A DNA stretch of 64,000 bases from Trichocoleus sp. FACHB-40 (GCF_014695915.1 NZ_JACJPF010000100.1:78843-142842), one strand, 5' to 3'. Positions 37,294-46,689 are shown, numbered from the stretch's first letter. The notes: generated from the sequence alone by a model not told the origin. Numbers and translations are program-made.

Positions 37294-38442
37294 CTACCGA
37301 TTTTGCCACATCTCGGCTTCAGATTCTTTCAATTTTATTGGCAGCGACGCATAGGGTCGTTGTTCTGCGGCACCTAACAGGGGGATTTGCTCCTCAGAGG
37401 TGGCTTCCTCACTGGAGACAATAGCCTCAACAGATGTGGATGGCGAAGAGGAAGCCCAGAAGCTGCGATCGCTCCACTTTTGGGCTAGCGTCTCCCGCTG
37501 ATTAATTAGATATATACTCACCAGGGTAAGACTGACACCTGCCCATTGGAGGGGAGTCAGAACTTCTGACAACAGCAGGTTACCAAAGAGTAGGGCAAAC
37601 ACTGGTGTCAGAAAAGTTAGAGAACTGAGACTGGTAAGACTGCCACTAGAGGCAAAGTAAAAGAATAAACCGTAAGCGATCGCGCTGCCAAATATTGTCG
37701 AATAGCTCAACGCCAGCCAGCCTAAGCTATCTAAATGCACCCACTGCTGGGTTTCTCCCATAGCAGACAGCGCAAATAAAGGCAACCCGCCCAAAATCAT
37801 GTGCCATCCTGTTGCCATCACCGGGTCGGCATATTGGCACACCTTCCTAATTGTGACCGTTCCCACAGCCATAGACAGCGCCGCTAACAGCATTAACCAC
37901 TGCCCATTTTCAAATAGATGCACCAAAGACGCTAAATTTAGCGTCTCTACCATCGATTGGGCGATCGCGTTTGGGTGTGAAAGATTGAAAATCCACTCTT
38001 GGGGCAACCCAATCAAACTAATACCCAGCACTCCCACTAATAATCCCAGCCAACCCCACAAACCAATGGTTTCACCAAACAACCAGCACGATAGCAAAGC
38101 TACTGCCAGCGGTTGAGAGTCAATCATTACCGATCCCAACCCCGCACCAGTTCTCACTAATCCCAAAGCCAAAAATCCCTGAAACAAAGCGCCATCAACC
38201 AAGGCAAACAAGCTAATCCACAGCCATGCACTAATACCTTTTGGTTGAGGTTTCCCCATCAAAAAGCCTGCTATCAATACCAAAACACCCGCAGGCACCA
38301 ACCGCACACCAGCCATAAACAGAGGTGTCGTGTTTGGGATAACGCCTTTCATCGCTACCATAGCCGTTCCCCAGAGAAAAAACGGGGCAATTAGTAGCAA
38401 CGGTGCGAACGGGATTTTGGATTCTGTGAATTTTAGCTGCAT
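37294..38442 (-). CDS. EamA-family (DMT) transporter
   Basis: This is a ten-helix membrane protein of the drug/metabolite transporter superfamily, with two EamA repeats. The first starts LLLIAPFFLWGTAMVAMKGV; the second includes YSTIFGSAIAYGLFFYFASSG and WAGVSLTLVSIYLIN. A ~60-residue hydrophilic, Ser/Glu-rich tail follows the last helix, which is an uncommon extension. Substrate unknown; these proteins typically export amino acids or metabolites. A GGAATTG-repeat patch lies directly upstream. Confidence 0.85.
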   Translation of the reverse strand: MQLKFTESKIPFAPLLLIAPFFLWGTAMVAMKGVIPNTTPLFMAGVRLVPAGVLVLIAGFLMGKPQPKGISAWLWISLFALVDGALFQGFLALGLVRTGAGLGSVMIDSQPLAVALLSCWLFGETIGLWGWLGLLVGVLGISLIGLPQEWIFNLSHPNAIAQSMVETLNLASLVHLFENGQWLMLLAALSMAVGTVTIRKVCQYADPVMATGWHMILGGLPLFALSAMGETQQWVHLDSLGWLALSYSTIFGSAIAYGLFFYFASSGSLTSLSSLTFLTPVFALLFGNLLLSEVLTPLQWAGVSLTLVSIYLINQRETLAQKWSDRSFWASSSPSTSVEAIVSSEEATSEEQIPLLGAAEQRPYASLPIKLKESEAEMWQNR

Positions 38443-38805
38443 AGAAGGGCTGAGGATTGGGAATTGGGAATTGGGAATTGGGGAAGAGGAAAAAGTCTTA
38501 CCTAGTCCCTAGTCCCCAGCCCCCAATCCCCTTATTGTACTTAATATGTATTTCTGTTAAGCAACTTATATGAATTGTTGTGAGGATTACAAAAATATAT
38601 ATTTGCTATAAAACACCAGCTATGTTAAAGGAGAAATGGAAATAGACAAACAAGCCTAGGCACCAGTAGCCCACATAAACAGATGCGGATGGTGCAAACT
38701 AGAGAAAGGATCGGCATTTGTGTGGAAACGCTTACTGTTTCTAAGATTTGCTCTTTTACCTAACTCGGCTCATCCAATAATTCAAGATTCATTGCTTGAC
38801 TGCTC
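38443..38805. other. Intergenic region between the EamA gene and sppA
   Basis: The 363-base divergent gap contains GGGAATT tandem copies near 38456-38482 and a CCCCAGT/CCCCAAT patch near 38511-38531, then AT-rich DNA (38541-38625) that should hold promoters for both directions. No coding frame longer than about 26 codons was found. Confidence 0.6.
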
Positions 38806-39627
38806 ATGATCTGGCCTTTTAAGCCCAAATTTCAAAAACAAATTGCTCGGATTGAAGTTACAGGCGCGATCGCTGCTGCCACCCGTAAACGGGTTTTGGA
38901 AGCTCTGAAAACCATTGAAGAACGACGCTTTCCCGCCTTACTGCTACGCATAGATAGTCCAGGCGGCACTGTCGGGGATTCGCAAGAAATCTACGAGGCG
39001 CTCAAGCGTCTGCGCCAGAAAGTCAAGATTGTTGCCAGCTTCGGCAATATCTCGGCATCCGGAGGAGTCTACATCGGCATGGGAGCCGACCACATCGTCG
39101 CCAACCCAGGCACGATTACTGGCAGTATCGGTGTAATTCTGCGAGGAAACAACCTGGAGCGTTTGCTAGAAAAAATCGGCGTATCTTTCAAGGTAATCAA
39201 ATCCGGCCCCTATAAGGATATTTTGGCTTTTGACCGGGAACTCACAGATCCGGAAAAGAACATTCTCCAAGATTTGATTGACAACAGTTATCAGCAGTTT
39301 GTCGAAACTGTTGCTGAGGGGCGAAAATTAGCAACAGAAAAAGTTAAAAGCTTTGCTGATGGTCGCATTTTTACTGGAGCGCAAGCTTTGGAACTAGGCA
39401 TCGTAGACAGGCTCGGAACTGAGGAAGACGCACGCCGCTGGGCAGCAGAATTGGTGGGCCTTGACCCGGAGAAAACCAAGTGTTTCACTATTGAAGAACG
39501 CAAACCCTTTTGGAATCGCGTGGTATCAAGTAAAGTTCAGGGGGTATCTGGTCTATCAGCTGGGATAGACTGGTTAGAATTTGAACTATCTACCAGTGGC
39601 CAGCCGTTGTGGCTATATCGACCATAG
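38806..39627 (+). CDS. sppA: Signal peptide peptidase SppA, short form (peptidase S49)
   Basis: This serine-lysine protease digests cleaved signal peptides at the membrane. The nucleophile is Ser85 (ISASGGVYIGM) and the general base is Lys137 (SGPYKD). The 52-residue spacing fits short-form S49 enzymes such as Bacillus SppA. The core motif RIDSPGGTVGDSQEIY precedes them. The 273-residue length and single catalytic domain mark the short form. No N-terminal membrane helix is visible, so it may be soluble or loosely attached. A 22-base palindrome follows the gene. Confidence 0.92.
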   Translation: MIWPFKPKFQKQIARIEVTGAIAAATRKRVLEALKTIEERRFPALLLRIDSPGGTVGDSQEIYEALKRLRQKVKIVASFGNISASGGVYIGMGADHIVANPGTITGSIGVILRGNNLERLLEKIGVSFKVIKSGPYKDILAFDRELTDPEKNILQDLIDNSYQQFVETVAEGRKLATEKVKSFADGRIFTGAQALELGIVDRLGTEEDARRWAAELVGLDPEKTKCFTIEERKPFWNRVVSSKVQGVSGLSAGIDWLEFELSTSGQPLWLYRP

Positions 39628-39664
39628 TTAGTGCTGAGTGTTGAGTGTTGAGTAAATTAAAACT

Positions 39665-39686
39665 CAGACGCGATATATCGCGTCTG
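39665..39686. terminator. Perfect 22-base palindrome after sppA
   Basis: The arms CAGACGCGATA / TATCGCGTCTG form an uninterrupted inverted repeat between sppA and aroH. It has no U-tract. A role as transcript end or processing signal is possible; dispersed-palindrome repeat is the alternative. Confidence 0.5.
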
Positions 39687-39733
39687 GAACAACTCAAAAC
39701 TTAAAACTATTTTAATATTCGGAGGACTTTTGC

Positions 39734-40120
39734 GTGGAGTGGCGAGTTAGAGCGATTCGCGGGGCAACGACTGCCTCAGAAAACACCGTTGAGGCGATGC
39801 GAGAAGTGGTGACAGAACTGCTGGATGAATTGGAAAAGCGAAATCAACTGCACCCAGATGAGATTATCAGTGCTACGTTCTCGGTTACTCGTGATTTAGA
39901 TGCTGTCTTTCCCGCAGCGATCGCTCGTTCTCGTCCTGAGTGGGACAATGTTCCCCTGTTAGATGTTCAACAGATGCACGTAGAGGGCGGACTGGAACGC
40001 TGCATCCGGTTCTTAATCCACGTCAATCTTCCAGCTTCTCACCCCCCAATTCACCATCCCTATCTCCGCGGTGCAAAAACCCTAAGGCCAGATTGGGCCT
40101 TAGTCATAGGTAATAGGTAA
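39734..40120 (+). CDS. aroH: Chorismate mutase, AroH type
   Basis: This 128-residue monofunctional chorismate mutase of the AroH fold converts chorismate to prephenate for Phe and Tyr synthesis. It starts at GTG with a strong GGAGGA ribosome site at 39721, and opens VEWRVRAIRGATTASENTVEAM. Active-site segments are TFSVTRDLDAVFPA, PLLDVQQMHVEGGLERCIRFL and HPYLRGAKTLRPD. The last five residues (VIGNR) are read from a GTAATAGGTAAT-type repeat and are probably not functional. Confidence 0.95.
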   Translation: MEWRVRAIRGATTASENTVEAMREVVTELLDELEKRNQLHPDEIISATFSVTRDLDAVFPAAIARSRPEWDNVPLLDVQQMHVEGGLERCIRFLIHVNLPASHPPIHHPYLRGAKTLRPDWALVIGNR

Positions 40121-40175
40121 TGGGTAATTGGTGAATAGGAAAATATTTTTCCCAATCCCCAATTCCCAATCCCCA

Positions 40176-41060
40176 TTAGCTAACACTTTTTTTGTGAAAG
40201 CGGATACCCAAAAAAACGTCGTATAGGAAGCTCCGGAAATCTTTTCCTTTCAGCAGCCCTAGCGATTGATGACAGCCTTTTTCGTCTAACAGTGGCTTGG
40301 TGGCGTAATAAGCGTTCTGGTAGTTGTACCAGGGGATAGCAGGCCACAAATGATGAATTAGATGGTAGTTCTGCCCCATAATCAGCACGTTGAGAACTGA
40401 ATTGGGGTAAACTCTGGCATTTTTCCAGCGATCGCGCTCTTGATGCGGACGATGCGGTAGATAATCAAAAAACAATCCTAGTGCCAATCCCACCACGGCA
40501 GCCGGTATGAACCAAAAATTCAGAATGTAGCCTAAAAAGTGATACTGAATTGAGATATAGAAAATAGACCCGACAAACAAGCGGCTTAAAAACCATTCCC
40601 AAAGTTCATGCTTGCGCCACAGCTGCCGTTGAAAGAAAAATATCTCGTGGTACAAAAAGCGTACCGGAATTAACCACAGGGGCCCTCCCGTAGAAACGTA
40701 ATGATCCGGGTCGTTTTCCGGGTCATTCACATGAGCATGATGCTGCAAATGCACCCGCGTAAACACCGGGAAGGCAAAGACTAACATCAGCGCACTGCCA
40801 TGTCCCATGATGGCATTAACTACCCGGTTACGATGGGCAGAATTGTGGCAGGCATCGTGAATCACCGTTCCTGCCATGTGCAGGGCAAGTGTATTAGTGG
40901 TAAAACAACACCAGTGAGGCCACTCCCACAGCCAGTAACCGAAGTTTGAAACTACTAGCATCGCTACCGATGATAAAAACATGAGTAGCGTTGGATTGAA
41001 CTCTCCTGGCGGTTCCAAGTATTCGCGTGGAACTGTCAGCGGCTTTTGTGCCTCCGACAT
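40176..41060 (-). CDS. crtR: Beta-carotene hydroxylase CrtR
   Basis: CrtR is the membrane di-iron hydroxylase that converts beta-carotene to zeaxanthin in cyanobacteria. Three histidine boxes are visible: HDACHNSAH (residues 68-76), HLQHHAH (103-109) and the late HLIHHLWP. There are several hydrophobic helices, and the size of 294 residues fits. Sequence details such as GTVIHDACH and RVHLQHHAHVNDPENDPDHY favour CrtR over the general fatty-acid desaturases that share the fold. It is divergent from the COP23 gene across a 182-base promoter region. Confidence 0.95.
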   Translation of the reverse strand: MSEAQKPLTVPREYLEPPGEFNPTLLMFLSSVAMLVVSNFGYWLWEWPHWCCFTTNTLALHMAGTVIHDACHNSAHRNRVVNAIMGHGSALMLVFAFPVFTRVHLQHHAHVNDPENDPDHYVSTGGPLWLIPVRFLYHEIFFFQRQLWRKHELWEWFLSRLFVGSIFYISIQYHFLGYILNFWFIPAAVVGLALGLFFDYLPHRPHQERDRWKNARVYPNSVLNVLIMGQNYHLIHHLWPAIPWYNYQNAYYATKPLLDEKGCHQSLGLLKGKDFRSFLYDVFLGIRFHKKSVS

Positions 41061-41250
41061 TGGTTTTTTCTCCTTTTATCTTCTATTTAAGGACTGCGCG
41101 GGAACTTTAGATCGGTTTTTCCCGTCATTGGTATTTAGGGGACACCGTAGACAATTACCGCTTGCCCGGATTTCTTTCAGGGCATAGAGGTTATAGTCGC
41201 ACCCTCGTAGTATACGCTACAAATGTCCATTTATAAAGATTTGTGAAAAC

Positions 41251-41271
41251 AGCTCATTTTTTTAATGAGCT
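41251..41271 (+). promoter_or_regulatory. Hairpin in the leader of the COP23 gene
   Basis: AGCTCATT and AATGAGCT form a perfect 8-base-pair stem around TTTTT, ending 34 bases before the chosen ATG. It is likely to be in the transcript leader and might affect translation or be an upstream terminator or attenuator. Confidence 0.4.
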
Positions 41272-41305
41272 GACAATAGTCAAGAAACTTCCTAAGAGGG
41301 TTGAT

Positions 41306-42130
41306 ATGTCACCACGGCTGTGTAAGTTGGCTTTCGTGCTTGGGTCTTCAGTTTTTCAAAGTCTGGCTTTATCCGTTGGCGTAACAATTCTACTGAGTAG
41401 CGGTGAAGCCAATGCTGGTTCTCTGATTCAAGCGCAACTACCAGATGTAGAAGACCAAAAGAAGACATCGCCTGGGGATGTTGAGGTAGAAACCAAGCCT
41501 GAGAGTAAAGAGTCTACCACAACCCAACCGGATGCGGAATCAGATAGCAAAACTGCCAACGAGTCGCGATTTACCTGTCAGGTTATGAGCGGGCAGTATA
41601 CGGTGATGTACCATCCCAAGAGCCAACCAAGTCAATCTTATGCTTGGGCAACTCCGAGTCCTTTAGGCGGTGGTTGGACATCAGAGCGACGCTGTAACGA
41701 AATTAGTCGCAGGTTAGAATCTTATAGACCTGATGGTTTGCAAGAGATGCAGGCATCTGTGGAAAACAACTACAACGTTGTTTGTATCACCACTCAGAAA
41801 AACCCAGATTGTCGAATTGTGCTGACAGTACCGCCGGGACAAGATCCACAACAGACACGCGATCGCGTCTTCCAAAACATTAGCATCGCCGACAGTGGAC
41901 AGATAACTCAAGGCGTGAATACTTTTGTCGGCGGTAGGGATGCTCAGATGCTCAGCGACTTATTAAACCTGGGTTTGTCTTCCCTGGGCAGCAATTCCCG
42001 AAATCGTCCATCTCAAAATATTAACCTGCGACCTTTCTTAGATCCATCTGATGGCGGTACTGGCACCCAGTTGAGACGAGGAATACCCGCACGATCCAAC
42101 CCTCGGCTGAATCCCAATAATTTCCGTTAA
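41306..42130 (+). CDS. COP23-domain exported protein
   Basis: I start at ATG 41306 (MSPRLCKLAFVLGSSVFQSL), with an AAGAGGG ribosome site; a GTG at 41243 would run through the leader hairpin. A signal peptide ends near ANAGS, followed by an acidic Thr/Ser/Pro-rich linker. The COP23 domain has RFTCQVMSGQYTVMYHP, WTSERRCNEISRRLE and NYNVVCITTQKNPDCRIVL, with four cysteines likely paired as disulfides. The founding member was a circadian-oscillating membrane protein in Cyanothece-type cells. The last 60 residues are disordered. Molecular role unknown. Confidence 0.85.
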   Translation: MSPRLCKLAFVLGSSVFQSLALSVGVTILLSSGEANAGSLIQAQLPDVEDQKKTSPGDVEVETKPESKESTTTQPDAESDSKTANESRFTCQVMSGQYTVMYHPKSQPSQSYAWATPSPLGGGWTSERRCNEISRRLESYRPDGLQEMQASVENNYNVVCITTQKNPDCRIVLTVPPGQDPQQTRDRVFQNISIADSGQITQGVNTFVGGRDAQMLSDLLNLGLSSLGSNSRNRPSQNINLRPFLDPSDGGTGTQLRRGIPARSNPRLNPNNFR

Positions 42131-42155
42131 AGACTGATCCCTGATTTTTGCTTTG

Positions 42156-42179
42156 GTTGAGAAGCGATCGCTTCTCAAC
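42156..42179. terminator. HIP1-centred 24-base palindrome between convergent genes
   Basis: The arms GTTGAGAAGCGA / TCGCTTCTCAAC are exact complements centred on the GCGATCGC octamer. It lies between the convergent COP23 and hydrolase genes. It could terminate both; there is no pronounced U-tract. Confidence 0.55.
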
Positions 42180-42212
42180 TTCTTAAGCTATTGAACGCAT
42201 ATTCTTAGAAAG

Positions 42213-43028
42213 TTAGGATGAAATATTCGCGAGATTTTTTTCTCGACTTTCTAAGAAATTTTCCGCTTTCATAATTTCGTAGAGGTTGACATCTGCTTCC
42301 AGAAGGCAGGCGTGACCGCAACGAGGCAAGACAAGCATTTTGGCGTTAGGTAGGACGGAAGCTAAATGTTGAGCCTCAGCTACAGAAGGCAACAGGCGGT
42401 CTGCGCCACCAGCGATCGTCAGTACAGGTAAGTTGAGGCTACGCAGCTTGCTTTCCTCCATGTGAAAGTCTCTCACTAAGGAAATTCGCCAGATAATAGT
42501 TTTCGGCGGTACAGACCGGACGGCATCTAGAAGCGCTTGGCGATCGCTTGGTAAAATTCTTTCCAAATGAGCCAAAAACGGTAAAAGCCAAACTGCTCCC
42601 AGACGATAAATTAATTCTGGCACCAAGTGAGTTAGTTGCGATCCCAATCGCAGCCACGGTCTTTGATTAAGAGAAGAAGCTGGGTTAACCAGAATCATCC
42701 GGTCAAACAGTTTAGGCGATCGCAGTGCCACTTTCATCGCTAAGCAGCCGCCAAATGACTCGCCGCACAGGTAAACTGACCGATTTGGTTGTTTTTTCAC
42801 TTCTGCTTCCACCAGAGCCACTACCTGCTCTGTGAGTTCTTCCCAGCTGGTCAAATCATCGGCGGGGATCGCCAAACAGCGGATATCAAAGCCTGATTCT
42901 AATCCAGTCGTTTGCGATCGCAGCAGCTGACCTGTACCATCCATACCTGGAAGGAACACAAACAGCGGGTGGTCTAGATTCATCCGGCTGGGGGTAAGGA
43001 AACAAGGACGGCTTTTAACTTCTGGCAT
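42213..43028 (-). CDS. Alpha/beta hydrolase
   Basis: This is an alpha/beta-hydrolase-fold protein: oxyanion region FLPGMDGTGQLLR, nucleophile elbow GESFGG (Ser in the centre), acid in AGGADRLLPS and histidine in RCGHACLLE. The FLPGMDGTG opening is found in esterase/lipase proteins related to the N-terminal part of plant phytyl ester synthases. The next gene upstream on the same strand is an acyltransferase, the other half of those plant enzymes. Function as thioesterase, esterase or acyl carrier is inferred from that, not shown. Confidence 0.82.
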   Translation of the reverse strand: MPEVKSRPCFLTPSRMNLDHPLFVFLPGMDGTGQLLRSQTTGLESGFDIRCLAIPADDLTSWEELTEQVVALVEAEVKKQPNRSVYLCGESFGGCLAMKVALRSPKLFDRMILVNPASSLNQRPWLRLGSQLTHLVPELIYRLGAVWLLPFLAHLERILPSDRQALLDAVRSVPPKTIIWRISLVRDFHMEESKLRSLNLPVLTIAGGADRLLPSVAEAQHLASVLPNAKMLVLPRCGHACLLEADVNLYEIMKAENFLESREKNLANISS

Positions 43029-43153
43029 TTTTTAACGTCCGTTTAAAAAACAACTTGTGAAAAATTAGAATCAGTTGCTAATTGCTCGCTTGTTGAATAG
43101 TCAATCTGGTAGGTATTTATCCTCATTCTATGGGATAGCCCCACCCTCTTCCA

Positions 43154-43876
43154 CTAATAACAACCCTGACGCAGTAGATCAGCAATTTCCTGATGACAGT
43201 AATTAGACAGATCGGCAACAACTGATTTTGCCTGCTTTCCTTGATATTGTTCCCGCATTTGGGGAGAAATCCAACGCGGACGACCAATTAAAACGTTAGT
43301 CCGACGATAAATAACCATCGGGTGCCAGCCGGGGCCGTCGAAAAGCGGCTCTGATCGGTCAAAGAAACTTAACAAACGCAGTGGCACCCCTGAATTGATG
43401 GTTTCTTCCAAGGATGCGATCGCCACTGGCAAAACCGCTAAATTCTTCACAGGCGCTCGTAATGCCAGATGAGCAAATCCTCGTTGGAAATCCCCCATTT
43501 TATTAGGCGGTGTCACCTGCACCATCGGTTTAGCTCCCTCTGGAAACACCCCAACAACCTGACGATGCTGCAACAGTTGAATCGCCTTCTCAAAAAAACC
43601 TTTCTGCCGATGTTCAGGGGCTTCTAAAGGAAAACACCCCAACTGATTAACAATCTCCCGCATCACAGGCACTTGCCCCATATAGTGATGGCAGGCAAAG
43701 CGAATCGGACGTTTGATCGCCCCCATCAGTAGCGGTGCATCGATAACACTGCGGTGATTGCTCACAACCAGTACAGGACAGTCATGAGGAACCCGATCCT
43801 CATGGTATACATACATCCGCGTCGAGAGAGTCGAGAGCAGAAATTGAGAAATTTGTAATGGGCTATCTGAAAACAT
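43154..43876 (-). CDS. Lysophospholipid-type acyltransferase (PlsC-like)
   Basis: This 240-residue LPLAT-fold acyltransferase has the HX4D motif NHRSVIDAPLL and the FPEGAK motif (VGVFPEGAKPM), which binds the acceptor phosphate or glycerol in the family. It has no obvious transmembrane helix beyond the N-terminal hydrophobic region. It is distinct from the second PlsC at 52.8 kb, which has HASDFD and carries the usual operon context. Similar cyanobacterial proteins make triacylglycerol or phytyl esters. It is followed by the alpha/beta hydrolase 125 bases downstream on the same strand. Confidence 0.83.
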   Translation of the reverse strand: MFSDSPLQISQFLLSTLSTRMYVYHEDRVPHDCPVLVVSNHRSVIDAPLLMGAIKRPIRFACHHYMGQVPVMREIVNQLGCFPLEAPEHRQKGFFEKAIQLLQHRQVVGVFPEGAKPMVQVTPPNKMGDFQRGFAHLALRAPVKNLAVLPVAIASLEETINSGVPLRLLSFFDRSEPLFDGPGWHPMVIYRRTNVLIGRPRWISPQMREQYQGKQAKSVVADLSNYCHQEIADLLRQGCY

Positions 43877-44320
43877 TCTTTAAATGTAAGCAATAATCAA
43901 CAGGCGCAAGGAAGAGTAGAGCGGATAGTAAAAGGGCTGGATGCGATCGCAACGCCACCTTTAACAGGCAAGACGTCCTGTGCTTAGGCTAGAAGCATTT
44001 TCCTCACTTCAGTTAGGGTACGGCACTGCCGTCTTCCAACACTTCGCACTCAACCCTTACTTTCCCAACGCCAACTCATTAACTTTTCTTAATACAATTA
44101 TTAACCTTATTTTCCTGGGGTTTACGAATCTCTTAAGGCAGAACTTTCTAGTAAAGAGTGTTTAAGTGTTCTGGGCAATTTCTTAGCCACAAAGCGTATA
44201 ATTTTATACTTGCCTAACTAAATTTACTTAGAAACATCTAGAAAAGGTAACGAAAAAATCCAAAATAACCGTACCCTTGGATATGATCGAAAGCAAATAA
44301 TCTGGTTGTTTTTTATATCT
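43877..44320. other. Intergenic region upstream of metG
   Basis: This 444-base divergent gap contains a HIP1 octamer near 43946 and a small stem ACAGG / CCTGT near 43962-43981. Long AT-rich DNA (44050-44260) probably carries the metG promoter. No gene, tRNA or T-box-like element was recognised. Confidence 0.5.
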
Positions 44321-45928
44321 ATGAGTGTTAACGATACAAGTAAAAGCACATTTGCTATTACCACACCGCTGTATTATGTGAACGACGTACCCCATATCGG
44401 CAGCGCTTATACAACCATAGCTGCCGATGTCGTGGCTCGGTTTGAGCGACTACGCGGCAAATCCGTGTTATTGATTACAGGCACGGATGAGCATGGACAG
44501 AAAATTCAGCGGACAGCAGAAACTAATGGACTTGCCCCGCAAGCTCACTGCGACAAAATTGCTGATACTTTCAATACACTTTGGCAAAAGCTTAACATCA
44601 AGCCCGACCGATTTATCCGCACCACAGATTCCCGCCATCAAGCGATAGTCAAAGAATTTTTCCAGCGAGTCTGGGAGAAAGGCGACATCTACCTTGGTCA
44701 ACAAAAAGGCTGGTACTGCGTTGCCTGTGAAGAATTCAAAGAAGAACGTGACCTCCTAGAAGGACACCGCTGCCCTCTGCATCCAAACAAAGAAGCGGAG
44801 TGGCGAGACGAACAGAACTACTTCTTTCGACTCTCCAAGTACCAAAGCCAGCTGGAAGAACTTTATCAAAAGCAACCGGATTTTATCCAGCCAGAAAGCC
44901 GCCGCAACGAAGTTTTGAACTTTGTCAGCCAAGGACTTCAAGATTTCTCTATCTCGCGAGTAAATTTAGACTGGGGTTTTCCAGTACCAGTCGATACCAC
45001 CCACACCATCTATGTATGGTTTGATGCCTTGGTTGGTTATATAACAGCATTGCTCGATCCTGATATAGAACCGACGCTAGAGAATGCTTTATCCAAGTGG
45101 TGGCCGATTAATATGCACCTTATTGGTAAAGACATTCTGCGCTTTCATACAGTTTATTGGCCGGCAATGTTAATGTCAGCTGGTTTGCCTCTACCCGGAC
45201 GGGTGTTTGGGCATGGCTTTCTCACCAAAGACGGGCGGAAGATTAGTAAAACTCTAGGTAATACTGTCGATCCGGTCGATTTAGTAAACCGTTACAGCGC
45301 TGACGCTATTCGTTACTACTTTCTCAAGGAGATTGAATTTGGACAAGACGGAGATTTTAATGAAACCCGGTTTATCAATACCCTGAATGCAGACTTAGCA
45401 AACGACTTGGGAAACTTGCTTAACCGCACCTTAAACATGTTCAAAAAATATTGTAACAACGAGGTTCCGAATTGCTCAGGAGAAGACATTCCCGCTGACA
45501 ATCACCTCAAAGCGATTGGCTCTGTTCTAGGTGACAAAGTTACTCAAGCTTATGAATCCCTGGCTTTCAGCCAAGCAAGTGAAGCCATATTCACTTTGAT
45601 TCGAGCCTGTAATAAATTTATTGATGAGCAGGCTCCCTGGAAGTTATACAAGCAGGGACAACAGCAAGCAGTAGAACAAGTGCTGTATGCTGTTCTTGAA
45701 TCTGTTAGACTGGCAGCTTATCTACTTTCCCCAATTATTCCCAACATCAGCAACGACATCTACCAACAGCTAGGCTTTTCAATTGACTTTAACAACAAAT
45801 CGTTAACAGATGTTACAGAACCGTTCGTTACTCATAGCGCTTGGGGAACACTAACTCCAAGACAGAAGTTGGGGGAAGCTAAACCAGTCTTCGCCAGACT
45901 GGAACAACACCAAGCTGTTTCGTCTTAG
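44321..45928 (+). CDS. metG: Methionyl-tRNA synthetase
   Basis: This class I synthetase charges tRNA-Met. I start at ATG 44321 (MSVNDTSKSTFAITTPLYYV); an upstream TTG frame is unlikely. The HIGH signature is HIGS at residues 25-28. The zinc knuckle is CVACEEFKEERDLL with CPLHP, and the KMSKS equivalent is GRKISKTLGN, with Ile replacing Met. The anticodon domain ends the protein (EQAPWKLYKQG). The extra C-terminal dimerisation domain (Trbp111-like) is missing, as in many short MetRS. At 535 residues it is complete. Confidence 0.96.
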   Translation: MSVNDTSKSTFAITTPLYYVNDVPHIGSAYTTIAADVVARFERLRGKSVLLITGTDEHGQKIQRTAETNGLAPQAHCDKIADTFNTLWQKLNIKPDRFIRTTDSRHQAIVKEFFQRVWEKGDIYLGQQKGWYCVACEEFKEERDLLEGHRCPLHPNKEAEWRDEQNYFFRLSKYQSQLEELYQKQPDFIQPESRRNEVLNFVSQGLQDFSISRVNLDWGFPVPVDTTHTIYVWFDALVGYITALLDPDIEPTLENALSKWWPINMHLIGKDILRFHTVYWPAMLMSAGLPLPGRVFGHGFLTKDGRKISKTLGNTVDPVDLVNRYSADAIRYYFLKEIEFGQDGDFNETRFINTLNADLANDLGNLLNRTLNMFKKYCNNEVPNCSGEDIPADNHLKAIGSVLGDKVTQAYESLAFSQASEAIFTLIRACNKFIDEQAPWKLYKQGQQQAVEQVLYAVLESVRLAAYLLSPIIPNISNDIYQQLGFSIDFNNKSLTDVTEPFVTHSAWGTLTPRQKLGEAKPVFARLEQHQAVSS

Positions 45929-46040
45929 CTACTATCTGTTAGCTTTTTTCTGCTGTCTTTTGTCTTTTGTAGCTTAACTAATGACAATTGACAACTGACA
46001 GCTAATTACTTTTTTCATAAAAAACCGAGGCATAACAATC

Positions 46041-46649
46041 ATGTTGAATAATTTCACCAGTAATGAGTCCGTATTCACGCCGGAACAAGTTTTAGAAAAT
46101 CGGGGTCGGGTTGCCATTTTTATTGATGGATCAAATCTGTTTTATGCAGCGTTGCAGCTGGGGATTGAAATTGACTACACGAAGCTGCTGTGCCGATTAA
46201 CCGCAGGATCTCGGCTGCTGCGCTCTTTTTTCTACACTGGTGTTGACCGCACCAATGAAAAGCAACAAGGCTTTCTGCTTTGGATGCGTCGCAATGGGTA
46301 TCGCGTCATTGCTAAAGACTTGGTACAGCTGCCTGATGGCTCTAAGAAAGCCAATCTAGATGTGGAAATCGCAGTTGATATGATGGCTTTAGTGGGGTCT
46401 TACGATACAGCGGTTCTCGTGAGTGGGGATGGCGATCTGGCTTACGCGGTTGATGCTGTTAGTTATCGGGGTGTCCGGGTCGAGGTTGTGAGTCTGCGTT
46501 CAATGACCAGTGACAGTTTGATCAATGTGTCAGACCGTTACATTGACCTCGATGGTATCAAAGAAGATATCCAAAAAACGCCCCGACAAAACTACACTTA
46601 CCGTCCGCTTTCTGGGATTGGGTTTATGGACGATCAGGAAGAAAGGTAA
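46041..46649 (+). CDS. LabA-like NYN-domain protein
   Basis: This PIN-like NYN-domain protein shows RVAIFIDGSNLFYAALQLGI, then KKANLDVEIAVDMM, VLVSGDGDLAYAVDAV and RGVRVEVVSLRSMTSD. The Asp residues of the four motifs form the metal site of this ribonuclease-like fold. In cyanobacteria, LabA and LalA influence the KaiC clock output; this protein has the right length (202) and sequence for that group. No kai gene is nearby. It overlaps no other gene; the LptC gene starts 40 bases after its stop. Confidence 0.88.
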   Translation: MLNNFTSNESVFTPEQVLENRGRVAIFIDGSNLFYAALQLGIEIDYTKLLCRLTAGSRLLRSFFYTGVDRTNEKQQGFLLWMRRNGYRVIAKDLVQLPDGSKKANLDVEIAVDMMALVGSYDTAVLVSGDGDLAYAVDAVSYRGVRVEVVSLRSMTSDSLINVSDRYIDLDGIKEDIQKTPRQNYTYRPLSGIGFMDDQEER

Positions 46650-46689
46650 GCTCAAAGACAAAAAAATAATTGATATAAAGGCAGAAGGA

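Noticed and set aside
43877..44320. Possible tRNA or T-box element upstream of metG
   Set aside because: Only a short 5-pair stem is present; no cloverleaf, anticodon arm or T-box sequence could be drawn.
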